Source: Alcaligenes faecalis (GTDB lineage Bacteria; Pseudomonadota; Gammaproteobacteria; Burkholderiales; Burkholderiaceae_B). From it: a stretch of 64,000 bases of DNA. The stretch lies in contig NZ_CP023667.1 of the NCBI RefSeq assembly GCF_002443155.1, positions 1,302,001 through 1,366,000 of the forward strand. The letters are read 5' to 3'. Numbering within the stretch: position 1 is the first letter of the stretch; every line of letters starts with the position of its first letter. The translations under genes were made by a program, and so were the position numbers. The notes below the pieces were generated by a model, which did no database searches, was not told where the DNA came from, and was given only the letters and a program-made list of their open reading frames with translations. Below, one piece after another: positions 9,669-18,993 of this stretch.

Positions 9669-10250
9669 CTATAACGGAGCAGCGTGCAGGATAACAGCGT
9701 CATGAGCAGGTCTGCAAAGTACGACTTCATCTGGACCTCGGTTGATATTTAGCACCCCATCAAAGCGGTGTGCCAAACACCAATTTCGTAGTGCGGTTTT
9801 CATGCGATCATGCTCATAATCACAGTGCTCACTAGTGAATTGCAATAAAGAGACACCATTGAAGTTGGCTAGCTTCAAGGGGTGTGCTGTGGTCAACGTT
9901 AGCCTGTATGGGGGCCGTCCATTGATCATGCTGTGTTCGCGTGCTGAATTGTCATAATGGGCCGCGCTGTTCTCATTGCGTGTGCACCAGAGCGCGCGCG
10001 AGTCGTCCATTTCAACGTTTGTGGATATCGTACCGCCGTGCCAGAGGATTGTGCCTTGCGACATTGTGAAATGTTGATTGCCACCACACTCCCAGATTTT
10101 GGTTAAGGCCGCCACACGTTCCTTGGCTTTGTGTGCCTCTGTCGGTTGAGCTGGGGTCGGATTTGCTAGCACCTCGATGGGGGCTGGACTCTCGCAAGCT
10201 GCGTGGGATTGTGGTTGTTTTTTTGAGTAAAACCAGCCGAAGATAGACAT
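9669..10250 (-). CDS. Small protein resembling ADP-ribosyltransferase fold
   Basis: 193 aa from the ATG at 10250, which has GAAGGG 7 bp upstream; a TTG at 10316 would extend it by 22 residues. Residues 1-15 include a short hydrophobic stretch, then a proline-rich linker. The pattern ILWHGG (68-73), then LWCTRNENSAAHY (87-99), then RFDGVLNINRGPDEVVLCRP (162-181) resembles the three conserved strands of phage-type ADP-ribosyltransferases (aromatic-H-G; S/T-x-A-x-x-Y; D-G-V followed by an acidic-hydrophobic strand). The catalytic Glu is not certain. It follows the OLD-type gene's promoter side on the same strand, with the VIT gene upstream. I do not recognise a named family; the ART assignment is a motif-level inference. 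Confidence 0.45.
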   Translation of the reverse strand: MSIFGWFYSKKQPQSHAACESPAPIEVLANPTPAQPTEAHKAKERVAALTKIWECGGNQHFTMSQGTILWHGGTISTNVEMDDSRALWCTRNENSAAHYDNSAREHSMINGRPPYRLTLTTAHPLKLANFNGVSLLQFTSEHCDYEHDRMKTALRNWCLAHRFDGVLNINRGPDEVVLCRPAHDAVILHAAPL

Positions 10251-10330
10251 CCCTACGCCCTTCACAGTAACGGAATAACTCAGCTTATCAGCCAAATATC
10301 CGTATGGCATTTTCAAAGAAGGTTCTGCAA

Positions 10331-11020
10331 TTAAGCGGCCACACTAAACAACGCACCGACGCCAGCCGTTAGTCCCATCGCCAACGCCCCCCAGAAGGTC
10401 ACGCGGGCGGTTGAGACAAACAGAAGAGCGCCTCCTGCCTTGGCAGCGATCAAGCCTAACAGTGCCAGAAAAAGCAGCGAGCTGCCTGCGACGTACCACA
10501 TGAGTGCAGAGGTCGGGAGCAAAAGAACTACCAGCAAAGGAAGCAGGGCGCCTGCTGCAAACGTCGAAGCGGAGGCTAGTGCAGCCTGTGCCGGTTTAGC
10601 CGCCAAGGTCTCTGATATGCCAAGCTCGTCTCGCGCATGGGCCCCGAGTGCGTCGTGAGCCATAAGTTGGGTCGCTACATTTGAAGCCAGGTTTTCATCC
10701 AAGCCCCGATTGACATAAATAGCAGTGAGCTCTGCATGCTCTTGTTCGGAGGCCTTAGTCAACTCTGCTTTCTCGCGGGCCAGATCCGCATTCTCTGTAT
10801 CGGCTTGGGAGCTGACCGACACATACTCACCCGCAGCCATAGACATGGCCCCAGCGACCAGGCTGGCAACGCCCGCCACAAGAATGCTCTTTGTGCTTGC
10901 CCCTGTAGCCGCCACCCCCAAGACCAAGCTTGCTGTAGAGACAATCCCGTCATTCGCACGAAGAACCGCAGCACGAAGCCATCCTGTCCGGTGCGTCTTG
11001 TGTCTTTCTGTATGTCTCAT
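10331..11020 (-). CDS. VIT family metal ion transporter
   Basis: Membrane protein (229 aa) of the VIT1/CCC1 family, which moves Fe2+ or Mn2+ out of the cytosol. It opens RAAVLRANDGIVSTASLVLGVAATG and continues AGAMSMAAGEYVSVSSQADTENADL, the classic first two helices and metal-binding loop. A charged cytoplasmic segment (about residues 75-135) follows, then three more hydrophobic helices. Length is typical. It is a single gene with no visible regulator; the neighbours look accessory. The metal specificity cannot be told. Confidence 0.9.
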   Translation of the reverse strand: MRHTERHKTHRTGWLRAAVLRANDGIVSTASLVLGVAATGASTKSILVAGVASLVAGAMSMAAGEYVSVSSQADTENADLAREKAELTKASEQEHAELTAIYVNRGLDENLASNVATQLMAHDALGAHARDELGISETLAAKPAQAALASASTFAAGALLPLLVVLLLPTSALMWYVAGSSLLFLALLGLIAAKAGGALLFVSTARVTFWGALAMGLTAGVGALFSVAA

Positions 11021-11433
11021 GGGTAGCCTCAGGTTGATGTGTGATGGCCTACTGAACCGGCGGTTTGATTAATGACCTTCTTACGCTAAGCACGCGCTTT
11101 CAGTCTCGGCATGTAATTAGAAAGTATCAGGAGCAATAGTAATTCGATGTTGATGCAAACAGTCTCTTCAGTACGCTGTTTTCAGCAGAAAACGGCGGTG
11201 AATCCATAGACAAAATTCTTCCTTTGTGCCTGACTGATGTTAGCCAGACTGGCAATGTTAAATCCGCCGTCTGTCTGTTTGAGTCAAGGTCGGGCTCAGG
11301 CAAGCCTGAAACGGACGGCGATCTCGGCAGTCGTCGCAGGTTTTGATCGGCATACTCACCAGCAGCCGTTTTGGTAAGCTGATGATTGGCATGGCTGTTT
11401 GCTTTCCTATCCTCCATTCAAAGAAGGTGCTCC
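11021..11433. other. 413-bp gap without a supported gene
   Basis: Between divergent VIT and PfpI-type genes. A 96-codon minus frame (11127-11417) exists but has no ribosome binding site and no recognisable domain. The stretch probably holds both promoters; nothing more is seen. Confidence 0.5.
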
Positions 11434-12111
11434 ATGAAGATTTTGATGGTTCTTACTTCGCACGATCAACTGGGCAACACTGGCCAAAAAACGGGTTTCT
11501 GGCTGGAGGAGTTCGCCGCGCCTTACTACGTCTTTAAGGACGCGGGCGCGCAGATCACGGTCGCTTCGCCGCAGGGTGGACAAGTGCCACTGGACCCAAA
11601 GAGCGACGATCCAGCGGCGCAAACCGATGATACCCGTCGTTTCAAGGATGATCCGACGGCTCAGTCCGTATTGGCCGAGACGCAACAGCTCACGGACGTT
11701 GTGGCCACCGACTTTGATGCCGTGTTCTATCCGGGCGGGCATGGGCCTTTATGGGATCTAGCCGAAGATCCCACATCGATCGCACTGATCGAAACCATGC
11801 TGGCCGCGGGCAAGCCGGTCGCTGCCGTCTGCCACGCCCCAGGCGTGTTGCGCCATGTGAAATCGGCTGACGGCACCCCGCTGGTTCGAGGCAAGTCGGT
11901 TACTGGTTTTGCCAACAGCGAGGAGGAGGCTGTCGGTCTGACCGACATCGTGCCATTCCTGGTGGAAGACATGTTGAAAGGCAATGGTGGCAATTACAGC
12001 AAAGGCAATAACTGGCAACCCCATGTGGTCAGCGACGGCCTGCTGATCTCTGGTCAGAATCCGGCGTCATCCAAACTCGCCGCTGAGGCCTTGCTGAAGC
12101 TCTTGGGCTGA
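11434..12111 (+). CDS. DJ-1/PfpI family protein (type 1 glutamine amidotransferase-like)
   Basis: 225 aa from ATG 11434, chosen because AGAAGG sits about 9 bp upstream. The flavodoxin-like fold carries the nucleophile-elbow Cys in AAVCHAPGVL (Cys133-His134) and an acidic residue in GFWLEEFAAP (about Glu26), the pattern of Hsp31-like/GATase1 DJ-1 proteins. Such proteins act as glyoxalase III, chaperone or deglycase-like enzymes in carbonyl stress; which activity applies here is unknown. It is monocistronic and followed directly by a perfect 21-bp hairpin. Confidence 0.88.
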   Translation: MKILMVLTSHDQLGNTGQKTGFWLEEFAAPYYVFKDAGAQITVASPQGGQVPLDPKSDDPAAQTDDTRRFKDDPTAQSVLAETQQLTDVVATDFDAVFYPGGHGPLWDLAEDPTSIALIETMLAAGKPVAAVCHAPGVLRHVKSADGTPLVRGKSVTGFANSEEEAVGLTDIVPFLVEDMLKGNGGNYSKGNNWQPHVVSDGLLISGQNPASSKLAAEALLKLLG

Positions 12112-12113
12112 AC

Positions 12114-12159
12114 CCGCCTGCACCAACGATGCTGTGCGCAGCATCGTTGGTGCAGGCGG
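12114..12159. repeat. Perfect 21-bp inverted repeat after the PfpI-type gene
   Basis: Arms 12114-12134 and 12139-12159 are exactly complementary round a TGCG loop, starting 3 bp after the stop codon. There is no T-run on either side, so it is not a standard intrinsic terminator; it could still act as a 3' stability hairpin. Confidence 0.85.
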
Positions 12160-12369
12160 ACTTCGGGCTTGGTTAGCCGACAGCAGACGCTCAGAATCAT
12201 CGTCTATAGATGAAAACCCGCTCGTTCGTATCGCTGTTTATGGGTAAAGTGAAACAACGTGACTTCAGCCAACGCTCATGAGGGCCGATAGACAGCAACG
12301 CTGTTGTCCAGAAACCAAGTTAGAAGGGACTCGTACACGGTCATTTTTAAATCATTAAGGAGAGTATTC

Positions 12370-12510
12370 ATGGCACTTAAACCAGGACCAAAGCCGATAG
12401 CAAAATCAACAGGTAAACCAGATCAGCGCCGTCGTGATAACAAGACCACACCAGGGAACACTCCATCACTGAAGCCTAGCAAATCTAGCAATCCCCCAAA
12501 AAATAAATAA
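12370..12510 (+). CDS. 46-residue basic peptide, unknown function
   Basis: ATG 12370 has AAGGAG at 12357-12362 (spacing 7). The product begins MALKPGPKPIAKSTGKP and is rich in Lys, Pro, Ser and Asn with no hydrophobic stretch, so it is probably disordered and could bind nucleic acid. Two stop codons in tandem (TAATAA) end it. I do not recognise a family. The good ribosome binding site and codon content make it more likely real than chance. Confidence 0.5.
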   Translation: MALKPGPKPIAKSTGKPDQRRRDNKTTPGNTPSLKPSKSSNPPKNK

Positions 12511-12711
12511 TAAGGGGCTCTAGTTGATTTTTCCTACTATCCCGATAGTCGATCGGATCTGCGCGAAATGCCGCGCAGTCCGCTCACATCTACCTTGGAT
12601 GACGGCTCTTGACCGATGATTTGATCGCTCACTCTTGGCCGTGAGTCGACATCTTCAGCGCTTTACACCCGTCAAACCTGTTTTTGCTTATCACCTTCAG
12701 CGCGGAAAGAG

Positions 12712-13749
12712 CTATTTATGAGCCTTGTGTTTCGCTAAACGTTTGACATAAGCGTACCGCCAACGCTCACTGCGCCAAGCCTCTTGTTCTCCAGCATCAA
12801 GAAACGTCCAGGCCACGAAGCGGCTTTGCTTTTGTCCTTGCGTCATTTCTACGGTTTTGACCTTAACCGCTTTAGCCTTTTTTAAGGCATTCAACACACC
12901 GGGTACGTTCGAGGCTTTGGACACCAAGGTACTGAACCAAAGCACTTGCCCGCCTACGGTCACGCTTTCTTCTATCATGTGGCGGATGAAAAGCGCCTCG
13001 CCTCCTTCACACCACAACTCCGTCTTCTGCCCACCAAAGTTCAGCACGGGAGCACTCTGCTTGGGCGCGGCCTTACCCAAACCACGCCATTTACGTTGAC
13101 TAACGCTTGCTGCCTCTTCCTGCGATGAATGGAAGGGAGGGTTGCACAGTGTCAGGTCAAAGTAATCGTTTGCGCCCAGCAAGCCCTTGAAAATATGTCT
13201 GGGCGACTTCTGCTGGCGTAACTTGATTGCAGCCGATAAACCAGGATTCCCGTGAATAATGCTTCGTGCAGAAGTCAGCGCATCTGCATCGATATCCGAT
13301 CCTAAAAATTGCCACCCATATTCGGTATTACCAATCAATGGGTAGATAGCATTTGCGCCCACGCCAATATCAAGGACACGTACTGCCTCACCACGGGGAA
13401 TGGCTCCCTTATTGCTGTTGGCCAGCAGATCGGCCAGATAGTGCACGTAATCGGCACGCCCCGGAATAGGAGGGCAGAGGTAATTGGCCGGAATATCCCA
13501 ATGCGCTATGCCGTAAAAGCTCTTCAGAAGAGCACGATTCAGGGTTTTGACGGCACTCGGATCAGCGAAGTTGATACTCTGATCACCGTACGGATTCAAG
13601 AAAACGAAAGCAGCCAGTTCGGGCGTTTCTTCGATGAGAGCATCAAAGTCGTAACGGCCCTGATGGCGGTTACGCGGATGGAGTTGAGCCGCCGTTTTGT
13701 TTGAAGTGGGTAATTCAGCGTTGGAATTACCTTTTTTGGGAGAGGGCAT
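12712..13749 (-). CDS. rlmF: 23S rRNA (adenine-1618 N6) methyltransferase
   Basis: 345 aa; methylates A1618 of 23S rRNA using SAM. The N-terminus is basic ([10 protein letters not shown]). [16 protein letters not shown] and the SAM-binding [14 protein letters not shown] (about residue 125) are typical of RlmF, and NPPF (about residue 206) is the N6-adenine methyltransferase catalytic motif. Length is slightly above the E. coli protein. Monocistronic. The family match is clear. Confidence 0.92.
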   Translation of the reverse strand: MPSPKKGNSNAELPTSNKTAAQLHPRNRHQGRYDFDALIEETPELAAFVFLNPYGDQSINFADPSAVKTLNRALLKSFYGIAHWDIPANYLCPPIPGRADYVHYLADLLANSNKGAIPRGEAVRVLDIGVGANAIYPLIGNTEYGWQFLGSDIDADALTSARSIIHGNPGLSAAIKLRQQKSPRHIFKGLLGANDYFDLTLCNPPFHSSQEEAASVSQRKWRGLGKAAPKQSAPVLNFGGQKTELWCEGGEALFIRHMIEESVTVGGQVLWFSTLVSKASNVPGVLNALKKAKAVKVKTVEMTQGQKQSRFVAWTFLDAGEQEAWRSERWRYAYVKRLAKHKAHK

Positions 13750-13885
13750 TGAAATCCGAAATTGGCCTGGGTAAGTCTGAATCGTGGCGCTAGTACGTTT
13801 TTAAAGCAAAGTGTCAGGACTAAGGAAGGGGCGGTGCTTGCTGCGCCAAGGCATTTTGCATCGCATCCTTTCCCAGTTTTAATGC

Positions 13886-14347
13886 TTAGTTCTTGCCCGT
13901 GCTACCAAAACCACCTGTACCACGCTCGGTCTCGGTAGAGAACTCATTCACAAATTGCAGTGCCACTTGCACCACAGGCTGGAACATCAATTGGGCGATA
14001 CGCTCGCCGGGCTGGATCACGTAGTCCTGATCGCTGTCGTTGGCCAGAATCACGCCAATCTCGCCGTGGTAGTCGGCATCAATCACACCAATGCCTTGGG
14101 CAACACGCACGCCGTGTTTCAGGGACAGGCCCGAACGTGAGGCGACGATGGCTACCAGGCCAGGGTCCATCATATTGATGGCCAGGCCGGTTTTAACCAG
14201 CGTACGGCCGCCTGCAGGCAGGGTAACGGCTTCGCTCAGGCAGGCGCGCAGGTCCATGGCGGCCGAGCCGTCCGTGGCGTAGCTGGGGGCTTCAATCGTT
14301 GTGCCCAACAAGTCATTGACGATGCGGGCTTCAATACGGCGGTGCAT
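13886..14347 (-). CDS. dut: dUTP diphosphatase
   Basis: 153 aa homotrimeric enzyme hydrolysing dUTP to dUMP. All five motifs are visible: [37 protein letters not shown] and the C-terminal arm [10 protein letters not shown]. It lies downstream of coaBC, but a terminator with a T9 run separates them, so it needs its own promoter or read-through. Confidence 0.96.
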   Translation of the reverse strand: MHRRIEARIVNDLLGTTIEAPSYATDGSAAMDLRACLSEAVTLPAGGRTLVKTGLAINMMDPGLVAIVASRSGLSLKHGVRVAQGIGVIDADYHGEIGVILANDSDQDYVIQPGERIAQLMFQPVVQVALQFVNEFSTETERGTGGFGSTGKN

Positions 14348-14360
14348 AGACGGTATCCTG

Positions 14361-14397
14361 AAAAAAAAAGAGGCAGCGCACCTGCTTTAGCGCTGCC
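14361..14397 (-). terminator. Terminator between coaBC and dut
   Basis: On the minus strand GGCAGCG (from 14397) pairs with CGCTGCC (to 14372) and is followed by a nine-T tract (14369-14361). It ends 13 bp before the dut start codon, so it could also act as a leader attenuator for dut. Confidence 0.8.
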
Positions 14398-14421
14398 CGT
14401 CATCATAAAAGAGAAAAGGGT

Positions 14422-15606
14422 TTAAAGCCGCTGGGCGATATCTTGAACCAGTTGGCGCGCCGCCAGCAGTTTATCCTGGGCAGGCCAGTGCATATGGCCT
14501 TGCTCGTCAAACAGCACCAGCTCGGTGTCGTCGGCGTTCATGGCGCGCTGGGCCAGGTTGGCAACCAATAAAGGCACATTTTTACGCTGGCGCTTGGCCT
14601 GGGCGTGCTCGATCAGGTTGTCGGTTTCAGCGGCAAAGCCTACGCAGAAAGGACCGTTCTTCAACGCAGCAACCTCGGCCAGAATGTCGGGGTTGGGGCT
14701 GAATTGCAGGTCTGGCGTGGCTTGTTCGGAGGTCTTTTTGATTTTGATGTCGCTGGCATTGCTGACGTACCAGTCTGCTACCGCTGCAACGCTGATGAAG
14801 ATATCGGCATCATCCACTTGGGACATGACGGTGGCATGCATTTGACGGGCCGTTTCCACATTGATGCGGCGTACCTGGTAGGGCGCTTCCAATGCTACCG
14901 GGCCGGATACCAGCGTGACTTGTGCACCAGCTTCCTGAGCCGCACGGGCAATGGCGTAGCCCATCTTGCCGGAGGAGCGGTTGCTGATGACGCGGATTGG
15001 GTCGATAGGCTCGCTGGTCGGGCCAGCGGTGATCAGGACTCGTTTACCAGCCAGCAGCTTGGGCTGGAAGAAGGCCGTCAGTTCAGCCAGCAGTTGGGCC
15101 GGTTCCAGCATGCGACCGTCGCCGGTTTCACCACAGGCCTGATCGCCGCTGCCGGGGCCCAGAATATGCACGCCGTCGCGGCGCAGTTGTTCGACATTGC
15201 GCTGAGTGGCCGGGTGCAGCCACATTTCCCGATTCATGGCTGGGGCGATCAGCAGGGGGCAGTGTCCACGGGCCACGCATAAGGTGCTGAGCAAGTCGTC
15301 GGCCAGACCGTTGGCCAGCTTGGCCATGAAGTTGGTGCTGGCGGGGGCGATCAGGATGGCATCAGCATCCCGGCTAAGCTGGATGTGAGCCATATTGTTG
15401 GGAACACGCGCATCCCACAAGTCGGTGTAGACGGTACGACCCGACAGGGCCTGAAAGGTGACCGGGCTGATGAAGCGTGTGGCCGATTCGGTCATGACCA
15501 CATCAATCCGGGCACCCAGGTCCTGGCTGCGACGCAAGAGTTCGGCGGTTTTATAAGCAGCGATGCCGCCGGTGATGCCAAACACCAGTTTTTTATTGCT
15601 AAGCAT
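14422..15606 (-). CDS. coaBC: Bifunctional phosphopantothenoylcysteine decarboxylase/synthase
   Basis: 394 aa flavoprotein making 4'-phosphopantetheine for coenzyme A. The N-terminal CoaC domain has GITGGIAAYKTAEL and the catalytic His/Asn region APAMNREMW. The C-terminal CoaB domain begins near KRVLITAGPTSEPIDPIRVISNRSSGKMG, and the lid Asn region and KIKK motif are present. It is part of the ribF-ileS-lspA-coaBC minus-strand series; the gap to lspA is 20 bp. Confidence 0.96.
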   Translation of the reverse strand: MLSNKKLVFGITGGIAAYKTAELLRRSQDLGARIDVVMTESATRFISPVTFQALSGRTVYTDLWDARVPNNMAHIQLSRDADAILIAPASTNFMAKLANGLADDLLSTLCVARGHCPLLIAPAMNREMWLHPATQRNVEQLRRDGVHILGPGSGDQACGETGDGRMLEPAQLLAELTAFFQPKLLAGKRVLITAGPTSEPIDPIRVISNRSSGKMGYAIARAAQEAGAQVTLVSGPVALEAPYQVRRINVETARQMHATVMSQVDDADIFISVAAVADWYVSNASDIKIKKTSEQATPDLQFSPNPDILAEVAALKNGPFCVGFAAETDNLIEHAQAKRQRKNVPLLVANLAQRAMNADDTELVLFDEQGHMHWPAQDKLLAARQLVQDIAQRL

Positions 15607-15626
15607 AGGACATGATCCTTACAGAC

Positions 15627-16160
15627 TCAGGAGCGCTGTCGTTTGTTGCGGCGCATGCGCATGAACTCGTCCAGCACCAACAGGGCAGCGCCGCAGCTGA
15701 TAGCGACGTCGGCAATATTGAAGGCCGGAAAGTAGGATTGATTCCAGTAGAACAGCAGAAAATCTACCACGTGTCCGTGCATCAGGCGATCCACCACGTT
15801 GCCGATAGCACCACCCAGAATCAGGCTTAGCGACAGGCAAAACAAGGGCTGCTTGGCCGAGCGGCGCAGCATGGTCACGATAAAGACCGTGGCGACAGCG
15901 GCAATGCCTACAAAGAACCAGCGCTGCCAGCCCTGACCACCGGCCAGAAAACTGAATGCCGCGCCGGGGTTGTAGAGCAGGGTGAAATCAAAAAAGGGCA
16001 GGATATTCCAACGTTCCTGATAGAACAGGTTGGTGTCGAAATACTGTTTGGTCCATTGGTCCAGGCCGACAATAAAGGCGGCCAGACCAATCCAGGCCCA
16101 GAACTGCCGCGAGGGCAGCCGGGCCTGGCCGGGAGAAGGGGCCATGTCCTTATCAGGCAT
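15627..16160 (-). CDS. lspA: Lipoprotein signal peptidase
   Basis: 177 aa inner-membrane aspartyl protease (signal peptidase II) that cleaves prolipoproteins. Four hydrophobic helices are visible. Catalytic aspartates are Asp124 in NVVDRL and Asp151 in FNIADVAIS. The ATG at 16160 is chosen because it overlaps the ileS stop by 8 bp; a longer frame to 16208 would run deep into ileS. Confidence 0.95.
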   Translation of the reverse strand: MPDKDMAPSPGQARLPSRQFWAWIGLAAFIVGLDQWTKQYFDTNLFYQERWNILPFFDFTLLYNPGAAFSFLAGGQGWQRWFFVGIAAVATVFIVTMLRRSAKQPLFCLSLSLILGGAIGNVVDRLMHGHVVDFLLFYWNQSYFPAFNIADVAISCGAALLVLDEFMRMRRNKRQRS

Positions 16161-18993
16161 GGTGACGTACTTCGCCTTCGCCAAACAGATTGTCCTCGCA
16201 ACGACCACACAGGGTGGGGTGCTCGGCGCTCTGGCCTACGTCTGGGCGGTGGTGCCAGCAACGCTCGCATTTGGCCTGTTCGGTAGGGGTAACGTCGATG
16301 CGCAAATCGCCTTCGCCTGCATGTACATCGGCGCGCGAGACGATCAGCATGAAGCGCAGATCTTCGCCCAGAGATTGCAGGAATTCCAGATCCTGACCGT
16401 TGGCGTAGATGTCGATTTCGGCAGCCAGGGAGGAACCGATGGCGCCGGTGCTACGTACATCTTCAATGCGGCGCATCACGTCGGCACGGATGGCGCGCAG
16501 GCGTTGCCACTTGCTGCTCAGTGCCGATTGTTCGCCTTGCTCGGGCAGGACATGGAACAGTTCGGTGAAGATGGTGCCGCTAGGAACCGTACCACCGTGC
16601 ATGTCACGCCAGGCTTCTTCTGCCGTGAAGGACAGGATAGGGGCCATCAGCTTGAGCAGGGTTTGTGTCAGGTGGTACAGCGCCGTTTGAGCCGAACGAC
16701 GTGGCTGGCCATCTTTGGCGGTGGTGTACAGACGGTCTTTCAGAATATCCAGATAGAACGCGCCCAGGTCTTCGGAGCAGAAGGTCTGCAAGCGAGCCAC
16801 GATGGGGTGGAACTCGTAACGCTTGTAGTGCTCCAGCAACTCGGCCTGCATGTCGGCGGTCATTTGCAGGGCGTAGCGGTCGATTTCGGTCAGTTGATCA
16901 ACAGGCACAGCATGTTGGGTGACGTCGAAGTCGGCCAGGTTGCCCAGCAGGAACTTCAAGGTATTGCGGATACGGCGGTAGCCTTCCACAACACGCTTCA
17001 GAATTTCGTCGGAGATGGACAGCTCGCCCGAGTAATCAGTAGAGGCGGCCCACAGGCGCATGATCTCGGCACCCATCTTGTCGGCAATTTCTTGCGGCTT
17101 GATGATATTGCCCAGCGATTTGCTCATCTTGCGACCATTGCCGTCCACCACGAAACCGTGGGTCAGCAGGGCTTTGTAGGGTGCGCGGCCATACAGCATG
17201 CAGCCGGTCAGCAAGGACGAGTGGAACCAGCCGCGGTGCTGGTCCGAGCCTTCCAGGTACAGGTCGGCAGGCCATTGCAGCTTGTCAGCGTGCGAGCCGT
17301 GGGTGGTGTGATCCTTGCCACCCAGCACGGTGGCGTGCGTGGTGCCCGAGTCAAACCATACGTCCAGCGTGTCGCGGTTTTTCTCGTACAGATCGGCCTC
17401 GTCACCCAGCAGGTCGCGTGGGTCCAGGTTTTGCCAGGCCTCGATACCACTCTTTTCGATGCGCTCGGCCACTTGCTCCATCAGCTCGGGCGTGCGGGGA
17501 TGCAGTTCACCCGTTTCCTTGTGCACAAAGAAAGCCATGGGCACACCCCATTGGCGCTGACGCGACAAGGTCCAGTCGGGGCGGTTAGCGATCATGGCGT
17601 GCAGGCGGGCACGACCCCAGGAGGGGTAGAACTCGGTGTTATCAATGGCTTCCAGAGCCATTTCACGCAAGGTACGGCCGCTGCTGTTTTCCTTGTCCAT
17701 ACCGGCAAACCATTGGCTGGTGGCACGGTAGATGATGGGCGTCTTGTGACGCCAGCAGTGCATGTAGCTGTGCGGGTGCTGTTCGGTTTTCAGCAAAGTA
17801 CCGGCGTTCTGCAAGGCTTCCACGATTTGCGGATTGGCCTTCCAGATCATCTGGCCGCCAAACAGGGGCAGATTCTCGGCGTAATGCCCATTGCCCATCA
17901 CGGGCGTGAGCATGTCGTCGTCCTTCATGCCGTGGGCTTTGCAGGAGATAAAGTCTTCAATACCGTAGGCAGGAGCCGAGTGCACCACGCCCGTACCGCT
18001 GTCCAGGGTGACGTAGTCGCCCAGGTACACAGGGGAGCGGCGTTGGTAGCCTGCGTCCACGTGGGCCAGAGGGTGATTGAATTCGATCAGGTTCAGGGCT
18101 TCGCCGGTGGCGGTGGCTACAACCTGGCCACTCAGGCCCCATTGTTCCAGGCAGGATTTCACCAGCTCTTCGGCCACGATCAGCATGGAGCCGGTAGCGC
18201 GTGGGCTGTCCAGTTTCACCAGGGCGTAGCTGATTTCAGGGTGTACGTTCAGCGCCTGGTTGGCAGGGATGGTCCAGGGAGTGGTGGTCCAGATGACGAT
18301 GGCGCCATCGTCCACGCTGTCCACGCCAAAGGCGGCAGCCAGCTTGTCTTTTTGCGCGAAGGGGAAGGCTACGTGCACGGACGGGTCGGTGCGATCCGCG
18401 TATTCAACCTCGGCTTCTGCCAGGGCGGAACCACAGTCAAAACACCAGTTCACGGGTTTCAGGCCACGGAACACGAAACCTTTTTGCATGATCTTGGACA
18501 GCACGCGCAGCTCGTCGGCTTCGTTACTGAAGTTCATGGTCAGGTAAGGCAGGTCCCAGTCGGCCAGCACGCCCAGACGCTTGAAGTCCTTGCGCTGGCT
18601 GTCGATCTGTTCCAGAGCGTAGGCGCGCGCCTTGGCCTGAACTTCCGCCACAGGCAGGTTCTTGCCGTATTTCTTTTCGATCTGGACTTCAATGGGCATG
18701 CCGTGGCAGTCCCAGCCGGGCACGTATTGCGCGTCAAAGCCGGCCATATTGCGGCTTTTGACGATGATGTCTTTCAGAACCTTGTTGACCGCGTGGCCAA
18801 TGTGAATGTCGCCGTTCGCATAGGGAGGGCCGTCGTGCAAAATAAATTTGGGACGACCGGCACTGGCTTGCCGAATTGCTGCATAGACTTTGTTTTCTTC
18901 CCACTGGCTAATCCAGCCCGGCTCACGTTTGGCGAGGTCGCCACGCATGGGAAAGGGGGTGTCGGGCAAATTGAGAGAGTTTTTATAGTCCAT
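16153..18993 (-). CDS. ileS: Isoleucyl-tRNA synthetase
   Basis: 946 aa class I synthetase charging tRNA-Ile. HIGH is in [17 protein letters not shown] in [10 protein letters not shown], an editing domain lies between, and a C-terminal zinc site is formed by CERCWHH and CGRCEDN. The start [18 protein letters not shown] at 18993 is the conserved one and overlaps the end of ribF by 11 bp. The stop overlaps lspA. A 1007-codon stop-free frame opposite this gene is a composition artefact. Confidence 0.97.
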   Translation of the reverse strand: MDYKNSLNLPDTPFPMRGDLAKREPGWISQWEENKVYAAIRQASAGRPKFILHDGPPYANGDIHIGHAVNKVLKDIIVKSRNMAGFDAQYVPGWDCHGMPIEVQIEKKYGKNLPVAEVQAKARAYALEQIDSQRKDFKRLGVLADWDLPYLTMNFSNEADELRVLSKIMQKGFVFRGLKPVNWCFDCGSALAEAEVEYADRTDPSVHVAFPFAQKDKLAAAFGVDSVDDGAIVIWTTTPWTIPANQALNVHPEISYALVKLDSPRATGSMLIVAEELVKSCLEQWGLSGQVVATATGEALNLIEFNHPLAHVDAGYQRRSPVYLGDYVTLDSGTGVVHSAPAYGIEDFISCKAHGMKDDDMLTPVMGNGHYAENLPLFGGQMIWKANPQIVEALQNAGTLLKTEQHPHSYMHCWRHKTPIIYRATSQWFAGMDKENSSGRTLREMALEAIDNTEFYPSWGRARLHAMIANRPDWTLSRQRQWGVPMAFFVHKETGELHPRTPELMEQVAERIEKSGIEAWQNLDPRDLLGDEADLYEKNRDTLDVWFDSGTTHATVLGGKDHTTHGSHADKLQWPADLYLEGSDQHRGWFHSSLLTGCMLYGRAPYKALLTHGFVVDGNGRKMSKSLGNIIKPQEIADKMGAEIMRLWAASTDYSGELSISDEILKRVVEGYRRIRNTLKFLLGNLADFDVTQHAVPVDQLTEIDRYALQMTADMQAELLEHYKRYEFHPIVARLQTFCSEDLGAFYLDILKDRLYTTAKDGQPRRSAQTALYHLTQTLLKLMAPILSFTAEEAWRDMHGGTVPSGTIFTELFHVLPEQGEQSALSSKWQRLRAIRADVMRRIEDVRSTGAIGSSLAAEIDIYANGQDLEFLQSLGEDLRFMLIVSRADVHAGEGDLRIDVTPTEQAKCERCWHHRPDVGQSAEHPTLCGRCEDNLFGEGEVRHHA

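Noticed and set aside
11127..11417. 96-codon minus frame between VIT and PfpI-type genes
   Set aside because: No ribosome binding site, no domain, and it covers the probable promoters of both flanking genes.
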